From NCBI GenBank assembly GCA_024236155.1, contig JACKLA010000004.1, positions 137,511 through 201,510 of the forward strand: 64,000 nt of DNA. The letters run 5' to 3'. Shown in pieces: positions 7,926 through 16,391 of this stretch (the first letter of the stretch is position 1; each line of letters opens with the position of its first letter). The notes under the pieces are model-generated. The model did no database searches and was not told the DNA's origin. It saw only the letters and a program-made list of their open reading frames with translations. Made by a program: the position numbers and the translations under genes. This stretch comes from Sphingomonadaceae bacterium (lineage in GTDB: Bacteria; Pseudomonadota; Alphaproteobacteria; Sphingomonadales; Sphingomonadaceae).

Positions 7926-9094
7926 GCAGATTGACAATCGCCCTGGCCATGCTCGGTGCAGGAGTGATGGTTCCCGTACTTCCGCTGCATGCCCAGCAGG
8001 AAACGCAGGAGCAGTATATCGCCAGACTTGCCGCCGAGAAGGAGCGTGATGTGGCCGAGAAAGACCGGCTCACCGCGCAAAAGGATCTCGTCACTGCGCA
8101 AACGGCCTATATCGAGGCACTCCCGATCCCGGGGTTCGAGAACACGACCACGCTTGAAGGTGACGCCGGATCGATGGAGGCCGCCATGCTTTCCGCCGAA
8201 GCCATGGGTTTTGCGGCGCGGGGTATTGCCGATCGTCTTGACGGAAAGCTGGGCGACGAGGTTGTGGTGATGACCTCTGGAGAGGTCGTCGATCTGGCGC
8301 TTGCCGACACGATCATGTCGGAAATCGGCTATCTTGATGGGCTTCTCGACCTGACGACCGTCTCTCGCCCGACCTCGCCACCTGATCCGATCGCTGGAGG
8401 TGGCGTGGGGATTGGCGTTGCGGGTGCGATTTCGCTGGTGACCGAACTGTCGAAGTTACTCGGTAACGAATCGACAATTTCCTACAAAGCCGCCGCAGAG
8501 GTGGACAGCCTGCTGCTCGCGACGGCAGTAGCCGGCAGGCTGAACGGGCGGGCCTACAGCCCTTCGGCCACTCTTGGCTTGGGCAAAGGCGGCAGGGAGT
8601 TGCTGGCACAATATGAAGCACTGGCAAATCGCATGCGCGCGGCGGACGCACGGCAAGCCGCAATTGAAAAGAAAAAACCCGCCCAACAATCGCCCGCAGA
8701 AAAGACGGAGCTGGCAACGTTGAAGCAGGCGCTGGGCAGGCATGCGGCATTGGCAAAACAGGTCGCCACACCAACCGACAAGGGGGTGCTTCCCATTCAC
8801 CAGGCAGCGAAGGCAATCTCGGTTTTTGCCGACGGTCGAACGGTGCTGCAGGTCGAGGTCGAGAAGGCGGGGGGGAGCCTGGTGAACTCGAAGAACATCG
8901 GTACAATGTTCGGTGATGACCCGGTTCGGGTGACGGGTGGGGTGATTGTCAGCTACCGCCTGTTTGATCCACGTGAGGGCAAGGTTGAGGCGGCTGGTGT
9001 CCTCAACTGTGCAACGACTCGAACGAGTCTGGGATCGATGCACCGAAGGACATACAAGATCGATCCTGCGAAGGCGTGCCGCTGGGCGGGCTAG
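7922..9094 (+). CDS. Exported coiled-coil protein, fourth gene of the protease islet
   Basis: The 390-residue protein begins with a Sec signal peptide (hydrophobic residues 4-22, likely cut after LHA). A strongly charged coiled coil of repeated Glu/Lys/Ala heptads follows, about residues 27-60, with AEKERDVAEKDRLTAQKD. After it come an alanine-rich region, a glycine patch GGGVGIGVAGA (about 160-170), a second helical Lys/Glu-rich segment (about 250-275) and a C-terminal beta-rich part with three Cys/Arg-rich turns. The ATG at 7922 sits inside the end of the membrane-protein gene. It ends two bases before the convergent GST gene. I do not recognise the family; a periplasmic partner of the membrane protein is the simplest reading. 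Confidence 0.7.
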   Translation: MSRLTIALAMLGAGVMVPVLPLHAQQETQEQYIARLAAEKERDVAEKDRLTAQKDLVTAQTAYIEALPIPGFENTTTLEGDAGSMEAAMLSAEAMGFAARGIADRLDGKLGDEVVVMTSGEVVDLALADTIMSEIGYLDGLLDLTTVSRPTSPPDPIAGGGVGIGVAGAISLVTELSKLLGNESTISYKAAAEVDSLLLATAVAGRLNGRAYSPSATLGLGKGGRELLAQYEALANRMRAADARQAAIEKKKPAQQSPAEKTELATLKQALGRHAALAKQVATPTDKGVLPIHQAAKAISVFADGRTVLQVEVEKAGGSLVNSKNIGTMFGDDPVRVTGGVIVSYRLFDPREGKVEAAGVLNCATTRTSLGSMHRRTYKIDPAKACRWAG

Positions 9095-9095
9095 T

Positions 9096-9950
9096 TCAGA
9101 ACTTCTTGCCCTCGAAATCGGCTGCGGAGTGGCGTTCGAGCATGATTTCCTCGGGGCTGTCGCCCAGCGCCTTGTTGACCAGCCTGCCGCGCCGCACTGC
9201 CGGACGAGCGGCGATTTCATGGACCCAGCGGCCGACATGCTCATATTCGTCGATCGACAGGAACCGCTTTGCGTCATTATACGCCAGGCCGAGGACGAAG
9301 ACAGCGAGCCAGGGGAATGTCGCCATGTCGGCAATGGTGTAGTCGTCACCGCCGAGATAGCGCGATTGCGCCAGCCGCTGATCAGCGACGTCGAACAGGC
9401 GCTTGGTTTCCATCGAATAGCGGTTGATGGGGTATTCGTATTTCTCGGGCGCATAGGCATAGAAATGGCCGAAGCCGCCGCCGATGAAAGGCGCACTGCC
9501 GACCTGCCAGAACAGCCAGCTCAATGCTTCGGCACGGGTGTGGTCGGTTGGCAGGAAGGTGCCGAACTTTTCGGCAAGGTGCATCAGGATTGCGCCGCTT
9601 TCGAAAATGCGGATCGGCTTGTCACCGCTGCGATCGAGCAGGGCCGGGATCTTGGAATTGGGGTTGAGGTCGACAAAGCCGCTGCCGAATTGCGAACCGT
9701 CCGAGATGTTGATCGTCCACGCGTCGTATTCGGCTTCGGAATATCCGGCTTCCAGCAGTTCCTCGAACATGATGGTGGCTTTCACCCCGTTGGGTGTGGC
9801 GAGCGAGTAGAGCTGGAAATCATGTTCGCCGACCGGCAGTTCCTTCTCATCACGCGCACCGGCGGTGGGACGGTTGATGCCTGCGAAACGTCCGCCGTTC
9901 TCGGTGTCGTTGGTCCAGACTGCGGGCGGGGTGTAGGTCGGGTCGGCCAT
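9096..9950 (-). CDS. yghU: YghU-type glutathione S-transferase / disulfide-bond oxidoreductase
   Basis: The 284-residue protein aligns throughout with E. coli YghU, a nu-class GST with disulfide reductase activity. Shared blocks include NGGRFAGINRPTAG, LPVGEHDFQLYSLATPNG, GSGFVDLNPNSKIPAL, RIFESGAILMHLAEKFG, FIGGGFGHFYAYAP and a TIADMATFPW motif. The start at 9950 (MADPTYTPP) matches the YghU N-terminus and has AGGAG nine bases upstream. An upstream in-frame ATG at 9998 would add 16 non-conserved residues. It is transcribed toward the protease islet. Confidence 0.93.
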   Translation of the reverse strand: MADPTYTPPAVWTNDTENGGRFAGINRPTAGARDEKELPVGEHDFQLYSLATPNGVKATIMFEELLEAGYSEAEYDAWTINISDGSQFGSGFVDLNPNSKIPALLDRSGDKPIRIFESGAILMHLAEKFGTFLPTDHTRAEALSWLFWQVGSAPFIGGGFGHFYAYAPEKYEYPINRYSMETKRLFDVADQRLAQSRYLGGDDYTIADMATFPWLAVFVLGLAYNDAKRFLSIDEYEHVGRWVHEIAARPAVRRGRLVNKALGDSPEEIMLERHSAADFEGKKF

Positions 9951-10049
9951 TGGGAAAGCTCCTGCGGGTGTCTCGCTGTAGGTTCGTAAACTGGCCATCG
10001 GCGGTTACGCCCGCAAGCCAATAACCCCTTTGCAGCCTGAAACCGGAGG

Positions 10050-10077
10050 TTGCATGCATGTATCCTTTTGGGATACT
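10050..10077 (+). promoter_or_regulatory. Predicted promoter with overlapping 17-bp palindrome, close to the HTH-NadE start
   Basis: TTGCAT (10050-10055) and GATACT (10072-10077) are separated by 16 bases, giving a plausible -35/-10 pair. A perfect inverted repeat GTATCC-N5-GGATAC (10060-10076) covers the spacer and the -10. The predicted transcription start falls at about 10084-10085, next to the ATG at 10086, so the message would be almost leaderless. The palindrome is a good operator candidate for the HTH domain encoded immediately downstream. Confidence 0.5.
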
Positions 10078-10085
10078 AGGCGTTC

Positions 10086-12398
10086 ATGCACCGGGCCGGC
10101 CAGAAAATCCGCCAATGGCGTGAAGCGCAATCGCCGCCGCTTTCGGCGGAGGAATTCGGTGCGCGCTTCGGCGAGCCTGCCGGATGGCCCAGTCGCACGG
10201 TTTACGGCTGGGAAGCCAAGGGCAAGATCGCCCGTGCAGCGGTGCAGAAGAGACTGGCCGATCTCGGCATTTGCGGGCCTGCCGACTGGCTCGAACCGGC
10301 GGCAAGCGCCGCCCCCCGAACACCGAAAAGGACAAGCCGCATGGCTTCAGCGCAGAGCTTTTACGACCTGCATACGCACGGCTTCGTGCGCGTCGCGACC
10401 AGCACCCCGCAGGTGCGCACCGCCGATGTCGCCTATAATGCGCAAGGCATTATCGAGGAGGCGAAGAGGGCGGGCGCGCAGCATGTCGACCTGCTGCTCT
10501 ATCCCGAGCTGTGCCTGTCGTCCTACGCACTCGACGATTTGCACCTGCAGACCGCGCTGCTCGATGCGGTCGAGGATCACCTGGCGCAGATACTCGATGC
10601 CAGCCGCACCATCCCAACCGTGCTGGTGATCGGCGCTCCGCTGCGGCGGAACGGCCGGATCTACAATTGCGCACTGGCGGTGTGTCGCGGCAAGCTGTTG
10701 GGGGCGGTGCCCAAGAGCTACCTGCCCAATTACCGCGAATTCTACGAGAAACGCTGGTTCGCGCATGGGCGTGAGTGTGTGGGGCTGGATATCGCGGTGG
10801 GCGGGGCAAGCGTGCCTTTCGGCACCGATCTGATCTTCGCCCATCCCGACATTGCCGGTTTCACCTTCGGGATCGAGATTTGCGAGGACTACTGGTCACC
10901 CAATCCGCCCGGTATCCGCGCCGCGCTGGCCGGGGCGACGATCCTGCTCAACCTCTCTGCATCCAACATCACCATCGGCAAGTCGGACGAGCGGCACATG
11001 CTCAGCCGCGCCAGTTCGGCGCGCGGGGTTTGCGCCTATGCCTATTCGGCGAGCGGTTACGGCGAGAGCACGACCGACCTCGCGTGGGACGGGCAGGGCA
11101 TGATCTATGAGCTGGGCGACCTGTTGGTCGAAAGCACGCGCTTCGACCGCCGCCCGGAACTGTGCACCGCCGATGTCGATTGCCAACGCATCCTTGCCGA
11201 GCGGCTGCGGATGGGCACCTTCAACGACGCAGCCGAGGCGGATGGGCGGCCCGAAGACTGGTTCCGCACGATTCGTTTCGACCATGAACCCGATGGCGGC
11301 GATGTGGGCCTGCTGCGCCCCATCCGCCGCTTCCCCTTCGTGCCCAATCGCCAGCACAAGCTGGACGAGGATTGCTACGAAGCGTTCAACATCCAGGTTT
11401 CAGGCCTGATCCGCCGGATCGAGGCGACCAGGCCCAAATCGCTGGTGATCGGCATTTCGGGCGGGCTGGACAGTACCCACGCGCTGATCGTAGCGGCCAA
11501 GGCGTGCGACGAACTGGGCCTGCCGCGCACGACGATCCGGGGTTACACCATGCCCGGCTTCGGCACTTCCGATCACACCAGATCCAATGCGTGGAAACTG
11601 ATGGAGGCGATGGGGATCACGGCGGAAGAAATCGACATCCGCCCGACTGCCACCACCATGCTCGAAAATATCGGCCATGCCTTCGCAGATGGCGAGCCGG
11701 TCTATGATGTAACCTTCGAGAATGTGCAGGCCGGCTTGCGGACCGATTACCTGTTTCGCCTGTCGGGCCAGCATGGCGGCTGGGTGATCGGCACGGGCGA
11801 TCTGAGCGAACTGGCGCTCGGCTGGTGCACCTATGGCGTGGGCGACCATATGAGCCATTACGGGGTCAATGCGGGCGTGCCCAAGACGCTGATCCAGTAC
11901 CTTATCCGCTGGAGCGCGCAGACCGGACAGTTCGACGACCACACCAATGAAGTGCTGCTGTCGATCCTCGACACGGAGATCTCGCCCGAACTGGTGCCTG
12001 CGGGCGAAGATGGCGCGATGCAAAGCACCGAGGAGAAGATCGGGCCCTATGAGCTCAACGACTTCTTCCTCCACCACATCATCCGCTGGGGGCAGAAGCC
12101 GAGCCATGTCGCTTTCCTGGCTTGGCATGCATGGCGGGATGCAGCTTCGGGGCAATGGCCCGAAGGTTTCCCGGATGCGAAGAAGAACCAATACGATCTC
12201 GCGACCATTCGCCGGTGGCTCGAAAAGTTCATCTGGCGCTTCTTCCAGTTCAGCCAGTTCAAGCGCAGCGCGTTACCCAACGGGCCGAAAGTCAGCGCGG
12301 GCGGCGCCCTGTCCCCACGCGGAGACTGGCGGGCGCCGAGCGATGCGGTGGCGGAAGTCTGGCTGGACGAACTGCGCAAGCACGTGCCCGAAGGCTGA
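10086..12398 (+). CDS. nadE: Glutamine-dependent NAD(+) synthetase with an in-frame N-terminal HTH-like extension
   Basis: NadE amidates deamido-NAD to NAD using ammonia from its own glutaminase domain. Counting from the internal ATG at 10341, the nitrilase-like domain has the triad Glu56 (YPELCLSS), Lys125 (VPKSYLPN) and Cys181 (IEICEDYW). The synthetase domain has the ATP-binding SGGLDST at about 373-379. This core is 685 residues, close to the M. tuberculosis enzyme. The frame is open without a stop back to 10086, adding 85 residues whose GQKIRQWREAQ... and SRTVYGWEAKGKI segments look like a small HTH DNA-binding domain. Two starts are therefore possible: 10086 (HTH-NadE fusion, next to a promoter and palindrome) or 10341 (AAGGACA upstream). 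The NadE call is certain; the N-terminus is not. Confidence 0.93.
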   Translation: MHRAGQKIRQWREAQSPPLSAEEFGARFGEPAGWPSRTVYGWEAKGKIARAAVQKRLADLGICGPADWLEPAASAAPRTPKRTSRMASAQSFYDLHTHGFVRVATSTPQVRTADVAYNAQGIIEEAKRAGAQHVDLLLYPELCLSSYALDDLHLQTALLDAVEDHLAQILDASRTIPTVLVIGAPLRRNGRIYNCALAVCRGKLLGAVPKSYLPNYREFYEKRWFAHGRECVGLDIAVGGASVPFGTDLIFAHPDIAGFTFGIEICEDYWSPNPPGIRAALAGATILLNLSASNITIGKSDERHMLSRASSARGVCAYAYSASGYGESTTDLAWDGQGMIYELGDLLVESTRFDRRPELCTADVDCQRILAERLRMGTFNDAAEADGRPEDWFRTIRFDHEPDGGDVGLLRPIRRFPFVPNRQHKLDEDCYEAFNIQVSGLIRRIEATRPKSLVIGISGGLDSTHALIVAAKACDELGLPRTTIRGYTMPGFGTSDHTRSNAWKLMEAMGITAEEIDIRPTATTMLENIGHAFADGEPVYDVTFENVQAGLRTDYLFRLSGQHGGWVIGTGDLSELALGWCTYGVGDHMSHYGVNAGVPKTLIQYLIRWSAQTGQFDDHTNEVLLSILDTEISPELVPAGEDGAMQSTEEKIGPYELNDFFLHHIIRWGQKPSHVAFLAWHAWRDAASGQWPEGFPDAKKNQYDLATIRRWLEKFIWRFFQFSQFKRSALPNGPKVSAGGALSPRGDWRAPSDAVAEVWLDELRKHVPEG

Positions 12399-12485
12399 GC
12401 GCAGCCGGGTTCATTGGCAATTCAGCCGGTTCGGCCCAGCTTCGCCGGAGAAGTGGCCGCAAAAGGGGCCGGAACGGGGGCTGAA

Positions 12486-12872
12486 ATGAAGATCGCGCTT
12501 TTCGGATGTGCAATTGCCGCGCTTGCCCTGTCGGCTTGCAGCACCGCGACGACAAACAGTTTCCCGACGCCCGGATCATACAATCCGCTGGCGACGACCC
12601 AGCCGATCGATCCCGGCATGGTCGCAATCGGGCGCGAAGTGGGTGCAATCGACCGGTCGATCGATTCTGCGCGTGAAACGGGACAATTGACGAAAGGCGA
12701 GGCCCGCAATGCGCGGCGTGCAAACAGTGCACTTGCCGGGGCGGCCGATCGCATGGGGGCAGATGGCCTCAGCGCCGACGAGCAGCGCGGTCTGCAAACC
12801 CAGGCGCTGATCCTGTCAAGCCAGATCGAGGCAGCGAAACTCGTGGAGCCCCCTTCAGACAAGCCGGACTGA
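12486..12872 (+). CDS. Small lipoprotein of unknown function
   Basis: The 128-residue protein starts with a lipoprotein signal peptide ending in the lipobox LSAC (Cys18). A proline/threonine-rich linker and a helical charged domain (about 45-125, with IDRSIDSARETGQLTKGEA) follow. It should be anchored in the outer or inner membrane. It lies 87 bases after nadE, and its ATG at 12486 is preceded by GGGGGCTGAA. No function is recognised. Confidence 0.75.
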   Translation: MKIALFGCAIAALALSACSTATTNSFPTPGSYNPLATTQPIDPGMVAIGREVGAIDRSIDSARETGQLTKGEARNARRANSALAGAADRMGADGLSADEQRGLQTQALILSSQIEAAKLVEPPSDKPD

Positions 12873-12884
12873 GGCAGGCCCGGC

Positions 12885-12899
12885 TTAACCGCATTTTAG
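12885..12899 (+). promoter_or_regulatory. Possible CtrA site upstream of the polysaccharide deacetylase gene
   Basis: TTAA-N7-TTAG, one mismatch from the alphaproteobacterial CtrA consensus TTAA-N7-TTAA, lies 28 bases before the deacetylase ATG. Single matches to so short a motif occur by chance, so this is tentative. Confidence 0.3.
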
Positions 12900-12926
12900 C
12901 GCGGATTTGCTAGTGCGAGGGCCATC

Positions 12927-13892
12927 ATGTTGCCGGTCCTGATAACCATCGACACCGAATATTCCTCGGGGTTTTACCGCTCGGGCGAGGGGCGTGATCG
13001 TGCGGGCAATTTCGACCGCACCATTGCCTTTCGTTCGGCTGCCTGTCGTTCGCCGCGCGCGGAGGCGGGGATATTCCACCAGATGGAGGTATTCGACCGC
13101 CACGGTATCACCGGGGTGTTCTTCGTCGACCCTATGCCCGCGCTGGTGTGGGGGCAGGAGGCGGTCGATGCGGTGGTCCAGCCGATCATCGCCGCAGGGC
13201 ATGAGGTGCAATTGCACTGCCACACCGAATGGCTCGATTTTGCCGAGGGCAATCCATTCGGCCCCGAACGCGGCCAGAATATCAAGGATTTTGCTCGGCA
13301 GACGCAGGCCGATATGCTCGGCTGGGCAAGCGAGCGGCTGGTCGAGGCGGGTGCCCCTGCGCCGACCGCATTTCGCGCGGGCAATTACGGCGCGAATGAC
13401 GATACGCTGGGGGCGCTGGCCGGGCTCGGCATTGCGATCGACAGCAGCTTTGCGCCGGGATTCGCCGGCTCCTGCTGCGAAATCGATCTGCCGATGGGGC
13501 GGTGCGAACCGGTCACGCAGCACGGTGTCACCGAATGGCCGATAGCTGCCATCGAGGCACGTGAGGGCTGGCGGCATGGCCAGCTGACTGCGCTTTCCTT
13601 TGGCGAGATGCGTGCGGCGGTGCGCCATGCGGCGGCGAGTAACTGGCCTGCCTTCATCCTCGTTTCGCACAGTTTCGAGCTGTTCGACCGCGCGAAGCAG
13701 CGCCCGAACCCGGTGCTGATGCGGCGCTTTGCCGACTTCTGCGAATGGCTGGGCACGAGCGACATCGCGAAGGGCACCGGCTTTGCCGCGCTGCCGGAAA
13801 TCGAGACCGGCGTGCAAGCGCCGCTAATGCCGCACAACCCGCTGCGCACCATGCGCCGCATGGCCGAGCAGATGCTCGCAAACGCGCTGTGA
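12927..13892 (+). CDS. Polysaccharide deacetylase-like protein (NodB fold)
   Basis: The 321-residue protein resembles the polysaccharide deacetylase superfamily, metal-dependent enzymes that remove N- or O-acetyl groups from cell-surface glycans. The first metal motif appears as ITIDTE near the N-terminus and the second as QLHCHTEW. Later segments include APTAFRAGNYGAN and ILVSHSFELF, the usual fourth and fifth NodB motifs. No signal peptide is obvious, so it may act on a cytoplasmic-side precursor. It is followed 10 bases later by a low-molecular-weight phosphatase gene. Confidence 0.82.
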   Translation: MLPVLITIDTEYSSGFYRSGEGRDRAGNFDRTIAFRSAACRSPRAEAGIFHQMEVFDRHGITGVFFVDPMPALVWGQEAVDAVVQPIIAAGHEVQLHCHTEWLDFAEGNPFGPERGQNIKDFARQTQADMLGWASERLVEAGAPAPTAFRAGNYGANDDTLGALAGLGIAIDSSFAPGFAGSCCEIDLPMGRCEPVTQHGVTEWPIAAIEAREGWRHGQLTALSFGEMRAAVRHAAASNWPAFILVSHSFELFDRAKQRPNPVLMRRFADFCEWLGTSDIAKGTGFAALPEIETGVQAPLMPHNPLRTMRRMAEQMLANAL

Positions 13893-13902
13893 GGTGGGCG
13901 GG

Positions 13903-14457
13903 ATGATTACACGCAATTTCGGCACGTCGCGCGGGCTGGTCCGGCTCGGCTTGTCCTATCTCGAGAGCATTCCCGGCATCTCGACCGCCCGCCCGCCAGC
14001 GCCGGGCAGCGTCAGGCGGCTGGTTTTCGTGTGCCACGGCAATATCTGCCGCAGCGCCTTTGCCGAGGCGGTGGCGCGGCGCGAGGGGCTGGATGCAGCG
14101 AGCTTCGGCCTGTCGACCAGCACCGGCAAGGGCGCGCATCCCCCGGCGGCGGAGGCGGCGTTGCGGCTGGGATACGACCTTTCGGATCACGCCACCACCA
14201 ATGCACCCGATTTCGTGCCACAGGAAGGCGACTACCTGCTCGGCATGGAGCATCGGCACCTTCGCAAGCTGGCGGAGCGGGAAGGTCTGTCAGGCCTTCC
14301 GCGCGGGCTGCTGGGGGCATATGCGCGCCCGCCATTCCCGCATTTGCACGATCCCTACAAGCTCGACCCCGCCTATATGGACGTGTGCCTTCAGCGGGTG
14401 GAAGATGCAGTGAAGCGCCTTGCGCTCACTTACCCCGGCGCAAGGCTTTCGCGATAA
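13903..14457 (+). CDS. Low-molecular-weight protein-tyrosine phosphatase family protein
   Basis: The 184-residue protein carries the signature phosphate loop CHGNICRS (Cys44 to Arg50) in the context VFVCHGNICRS, and a C-terminal DPYKLD with the general-acid aspartate. An N-terminal extension of about 40 residues precedes the catalytic core. Such phosphatases are often linked to exopolysaccharide export through Wzc-type tyrosine kinases, though no kinase gene is in the window. The ATG at 13903 follows GGTGGGCGGG. Its last 32 bases overlap the end of the convergent ATP-grasp gene. Confidence 0.87.
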   Translation: MITRNFGTSRGLVRLGLSYLESIPGISTARPPAPGSVRRLVFVCHGNICRSAFAEAVARREGLDAASFGLSTSTGKGAHPPAAEAALRLGYDLSDHATTNAPDFVPQEGDYLLGMEHRHLRKLAEREGLSGLPRGLLGAYARPPFPHLHDPYKLDPAYMDVCLQRVEDAVKRLALTYPGARLSR

Positions 14458-15619
14458 TCGAACGCGCATCGGCGAAGAACGGGCCGGGGTCGCGCCACGA
14501 CCATACGTAATAGCGCGTGGCCGGGTTGAGCAGCTGGCCGAGAAAACGCAGTGCAAACCCGATCCTCCTGCCCAAGCCGCGCGAACTGTCGCGAAGAACC
14601 GCGAGCAAATGTTTGAAATCGGGCACCATATAGCGTGCCGTAATCGGATCGACCCGCACCAGCATGGGGTCAGTCTCTCCCAGTACCTGCGTGCGATAGG
14701 CTTCCCACCCGAATTCGGCCCGTGCATGATGCGCCAGCGGGATGCTGCCCCAGAAACGCCCGTTGATTTCCATCAGCCAGTATTTCCCGCTTGCCGGATC
14801 GTGGCGATATTCGACCATCGCCGGGCCTTCCCACCCGATCTGGCGCAGCAGCTTTTCGGACTTCACCATCTGTTCGCGGTGCTGGCTTAGCGGCTCAGCC
14901 TTGCAGCAGGTCGAGACACCGCCCGATATCGGCCATTCGCGCAGGCAGCGATGCTGGAAGTGCAGCGTCGCCTTGCCGCCCTTCATGTTGAGCATCTGCC
15001 CCAGCCCGTAACCGGGGCAATAGCTCTGGACGAGCGGATAGGCACCGAACGCGTCATAGCGGTGCAGGATCGCCAGCAATGCGCCTGCGTCATCGGCATA
15101 TTCGACTTTTTCGAGTTCGAGCCCGGCTTGCGAAAGCCTGTCTGCAACCGCAGGCGGGTCCGCCCATTTGATCGCCACCGGATAGTCGATTTCGGCGGCC
15201 TTCGCGGCGAGTTCGTCGGAATTTTCGGGCTGCCAGCTCGATGGCACATCGATGCCTGTGGTGCGGGCTGCGGCGAGCGTTGCCTGCTTGTCGAGCACCA
15301 GCGCCAGCTTGTCGCTGTCCGGCACGGCAAGGGTGCAGTTCTTCAGCGTTCCCTTGAGCCGGGCCAGCTGCAGCAAGTCCCCTTCGGAAACGGCCATGAC
15401 TGCTGTCACCGAATGTTCGGCCACCAGGGCGGCAAGCCAGCCTGAAATCGCCCCCGGCGGGCGTTCGACAAATGTATGGCAATAGCGCGAATTGCGCCCG
15501 AGCGATTGTCTCCCGCGCCCGACGCATATAACTTCCAGCCCGTGCGCGCCCAGTTCGCGCAGCACGGTTAGCCCGATGGGGCTGTCGACGCCGATCAGCA
15601 GGACTCGCGAAATGGCCAT
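14426..15619 (-). CDS. ATP-grasp domain carboxylate-amine ligase
   Basis: The 397-residue protein begins with a Rossmann-like preATP-grasp region (VLLIGVDSPIGLTVLRELG). An ATP-grasp core follows with YPVAIKWADPP and the catalytic acidic end MEINGRFWGSIPL. It should ligate a carboxylate to an amine at the cost of ATP; the substrate is unknown. The start chosen is the ATG at 15619 (MAISRVLL), with an upstream in-frame start at 15643 as the alternative. It converges with and overlaps the phosphatase gene. Together with the deacetylase it suggests a cell-envelope glycan or peptide modification group. Confidence 0.85.
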   Translation of the reverse strand: MAISRVLLIGVDSPIGLTVLRELGAHGLEVICVGRGRQSLGRNSRYCHTFVERPPGAISGWLAALVAEHSVTAVMAVSEGDLLQLARLKGTLKNCTLAVPDSDKLALVLDKQATLAAARTTGIDVPSSWQPENSDELAAKAAEIDYPVAIKWADPPAVADRLSQAGLELEKVEYADDAGALLAILHRYDAFGAYPLVQSYCPGYGLGQMLNMKGGKATLHFQHRCLREWPISGGVSTCCKAEPLSQHREQMVKSEKLLRQIGWEGPAMVEYRHDPASGKYWLMEINGRFWGSIPLAHHARAEFGWEAYRTQVLGETDPMLVRVDPITARYMVPDFKHLLAVLRDSSRGLGRRIGFALRFLGQLLNPATRYYVWSWRDPGPFFADARSIIAKALRRGK

Positions 15620-15782
15620 ACCCCTGTTGTCCGGCGTCCTCATCCGCCGGTTTCACCATGTTATTAACGCAGGAGTGGTGAAATTCCCCCTAAGGTTAAT
15701 CGCGCAATCCGCATGTCGATTATGTCCAATGCTCGCCTTGGCATCCATGGGATGATATGAGGCCGATGGGGAGTAAGTTGGC

Positions 15783-16391
15783 ATGACCAATAGGGTTCGC
15801 AATTCAATGGTTTGGGCGCTGACTGCCCTGGCTGTTACGGGAATCGTCGCGGCACCGGTGCAGGCGCAGTTCGGCAGCCTGATCCCGCGCGACGTCAAGA
15901 ATGTGACCGAGGATGCGGTCGATGTCGACGCTTGTGGCAACGAGAAGAAATCGTCCGCCGGTAACCGTATCCTTGGCGGTATCCTTGGCCGCACGGCGCG
16001 TAGCGCGGCGAGCAAGAGCGGGGCGGGCCAGTTCGTCCCGCTGCCCGATTTCAACGACCAGATCAGCAAGGAAATCGCCTGCAAGCTCGATCCCGAAGAG
16101 CAGAAGCAGGCTGCAGAGGCGACCCTGGCCGCGACGCGCAGCGTTCCGCTGGAAGGTGAGGAGGAGGGCGAGGATACCCGCCCCCAGATCGGTTCGAGTT
16201 CGGCGTGGAAATCGGAAACGCGCGAGGGGGTGAGCGGCACGTCGACCGTCACCGCACGCGAAACACCGGAAGACAGTGAACTCGATTGCATCGTTGTTTC
16301 CGATGTCATCATCGTCAATGGCGAGGAGACGAAGGCCAACAAGCGGATGTGCCGCCCGCCCGGAACACGGCGCTATTCGATCGTCGCATGA
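15783..16391 (+). CDS. Exported protein of unknown function
   Basis: The 202-residue protein has a Sec signal peptide (hydrophobic 9-25, likely cut after VQA) and a mature region with four cysteines, rich in charged residues and serine/threonine. No domain is recognised. Its stop overlaps the start of the next gene by four bases (ATGA), so the two exported proteins are cotranslated and probably act together. The two cysteines near the C-terminus (about 172 and 193) could form a disulfide. Confidence 0.72.
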   Translation: MTNRVRNSMVWALTALAVTGIVAAPVQAQFGSLIPRDVKNVTEDAVDVDACGNEKKSSAGNRILGGILGRTARSAASKSGAGQFVPLPDFNDQISKEIACKLDPEEQKQAAEATLAATRSVPLEGEEEGEDTRPQIGSSSAWKSETREGVSGTSTVTARETPEDSELDCIVVSDVIIVNGEETKANKRMCRPPGTRRYSIVA

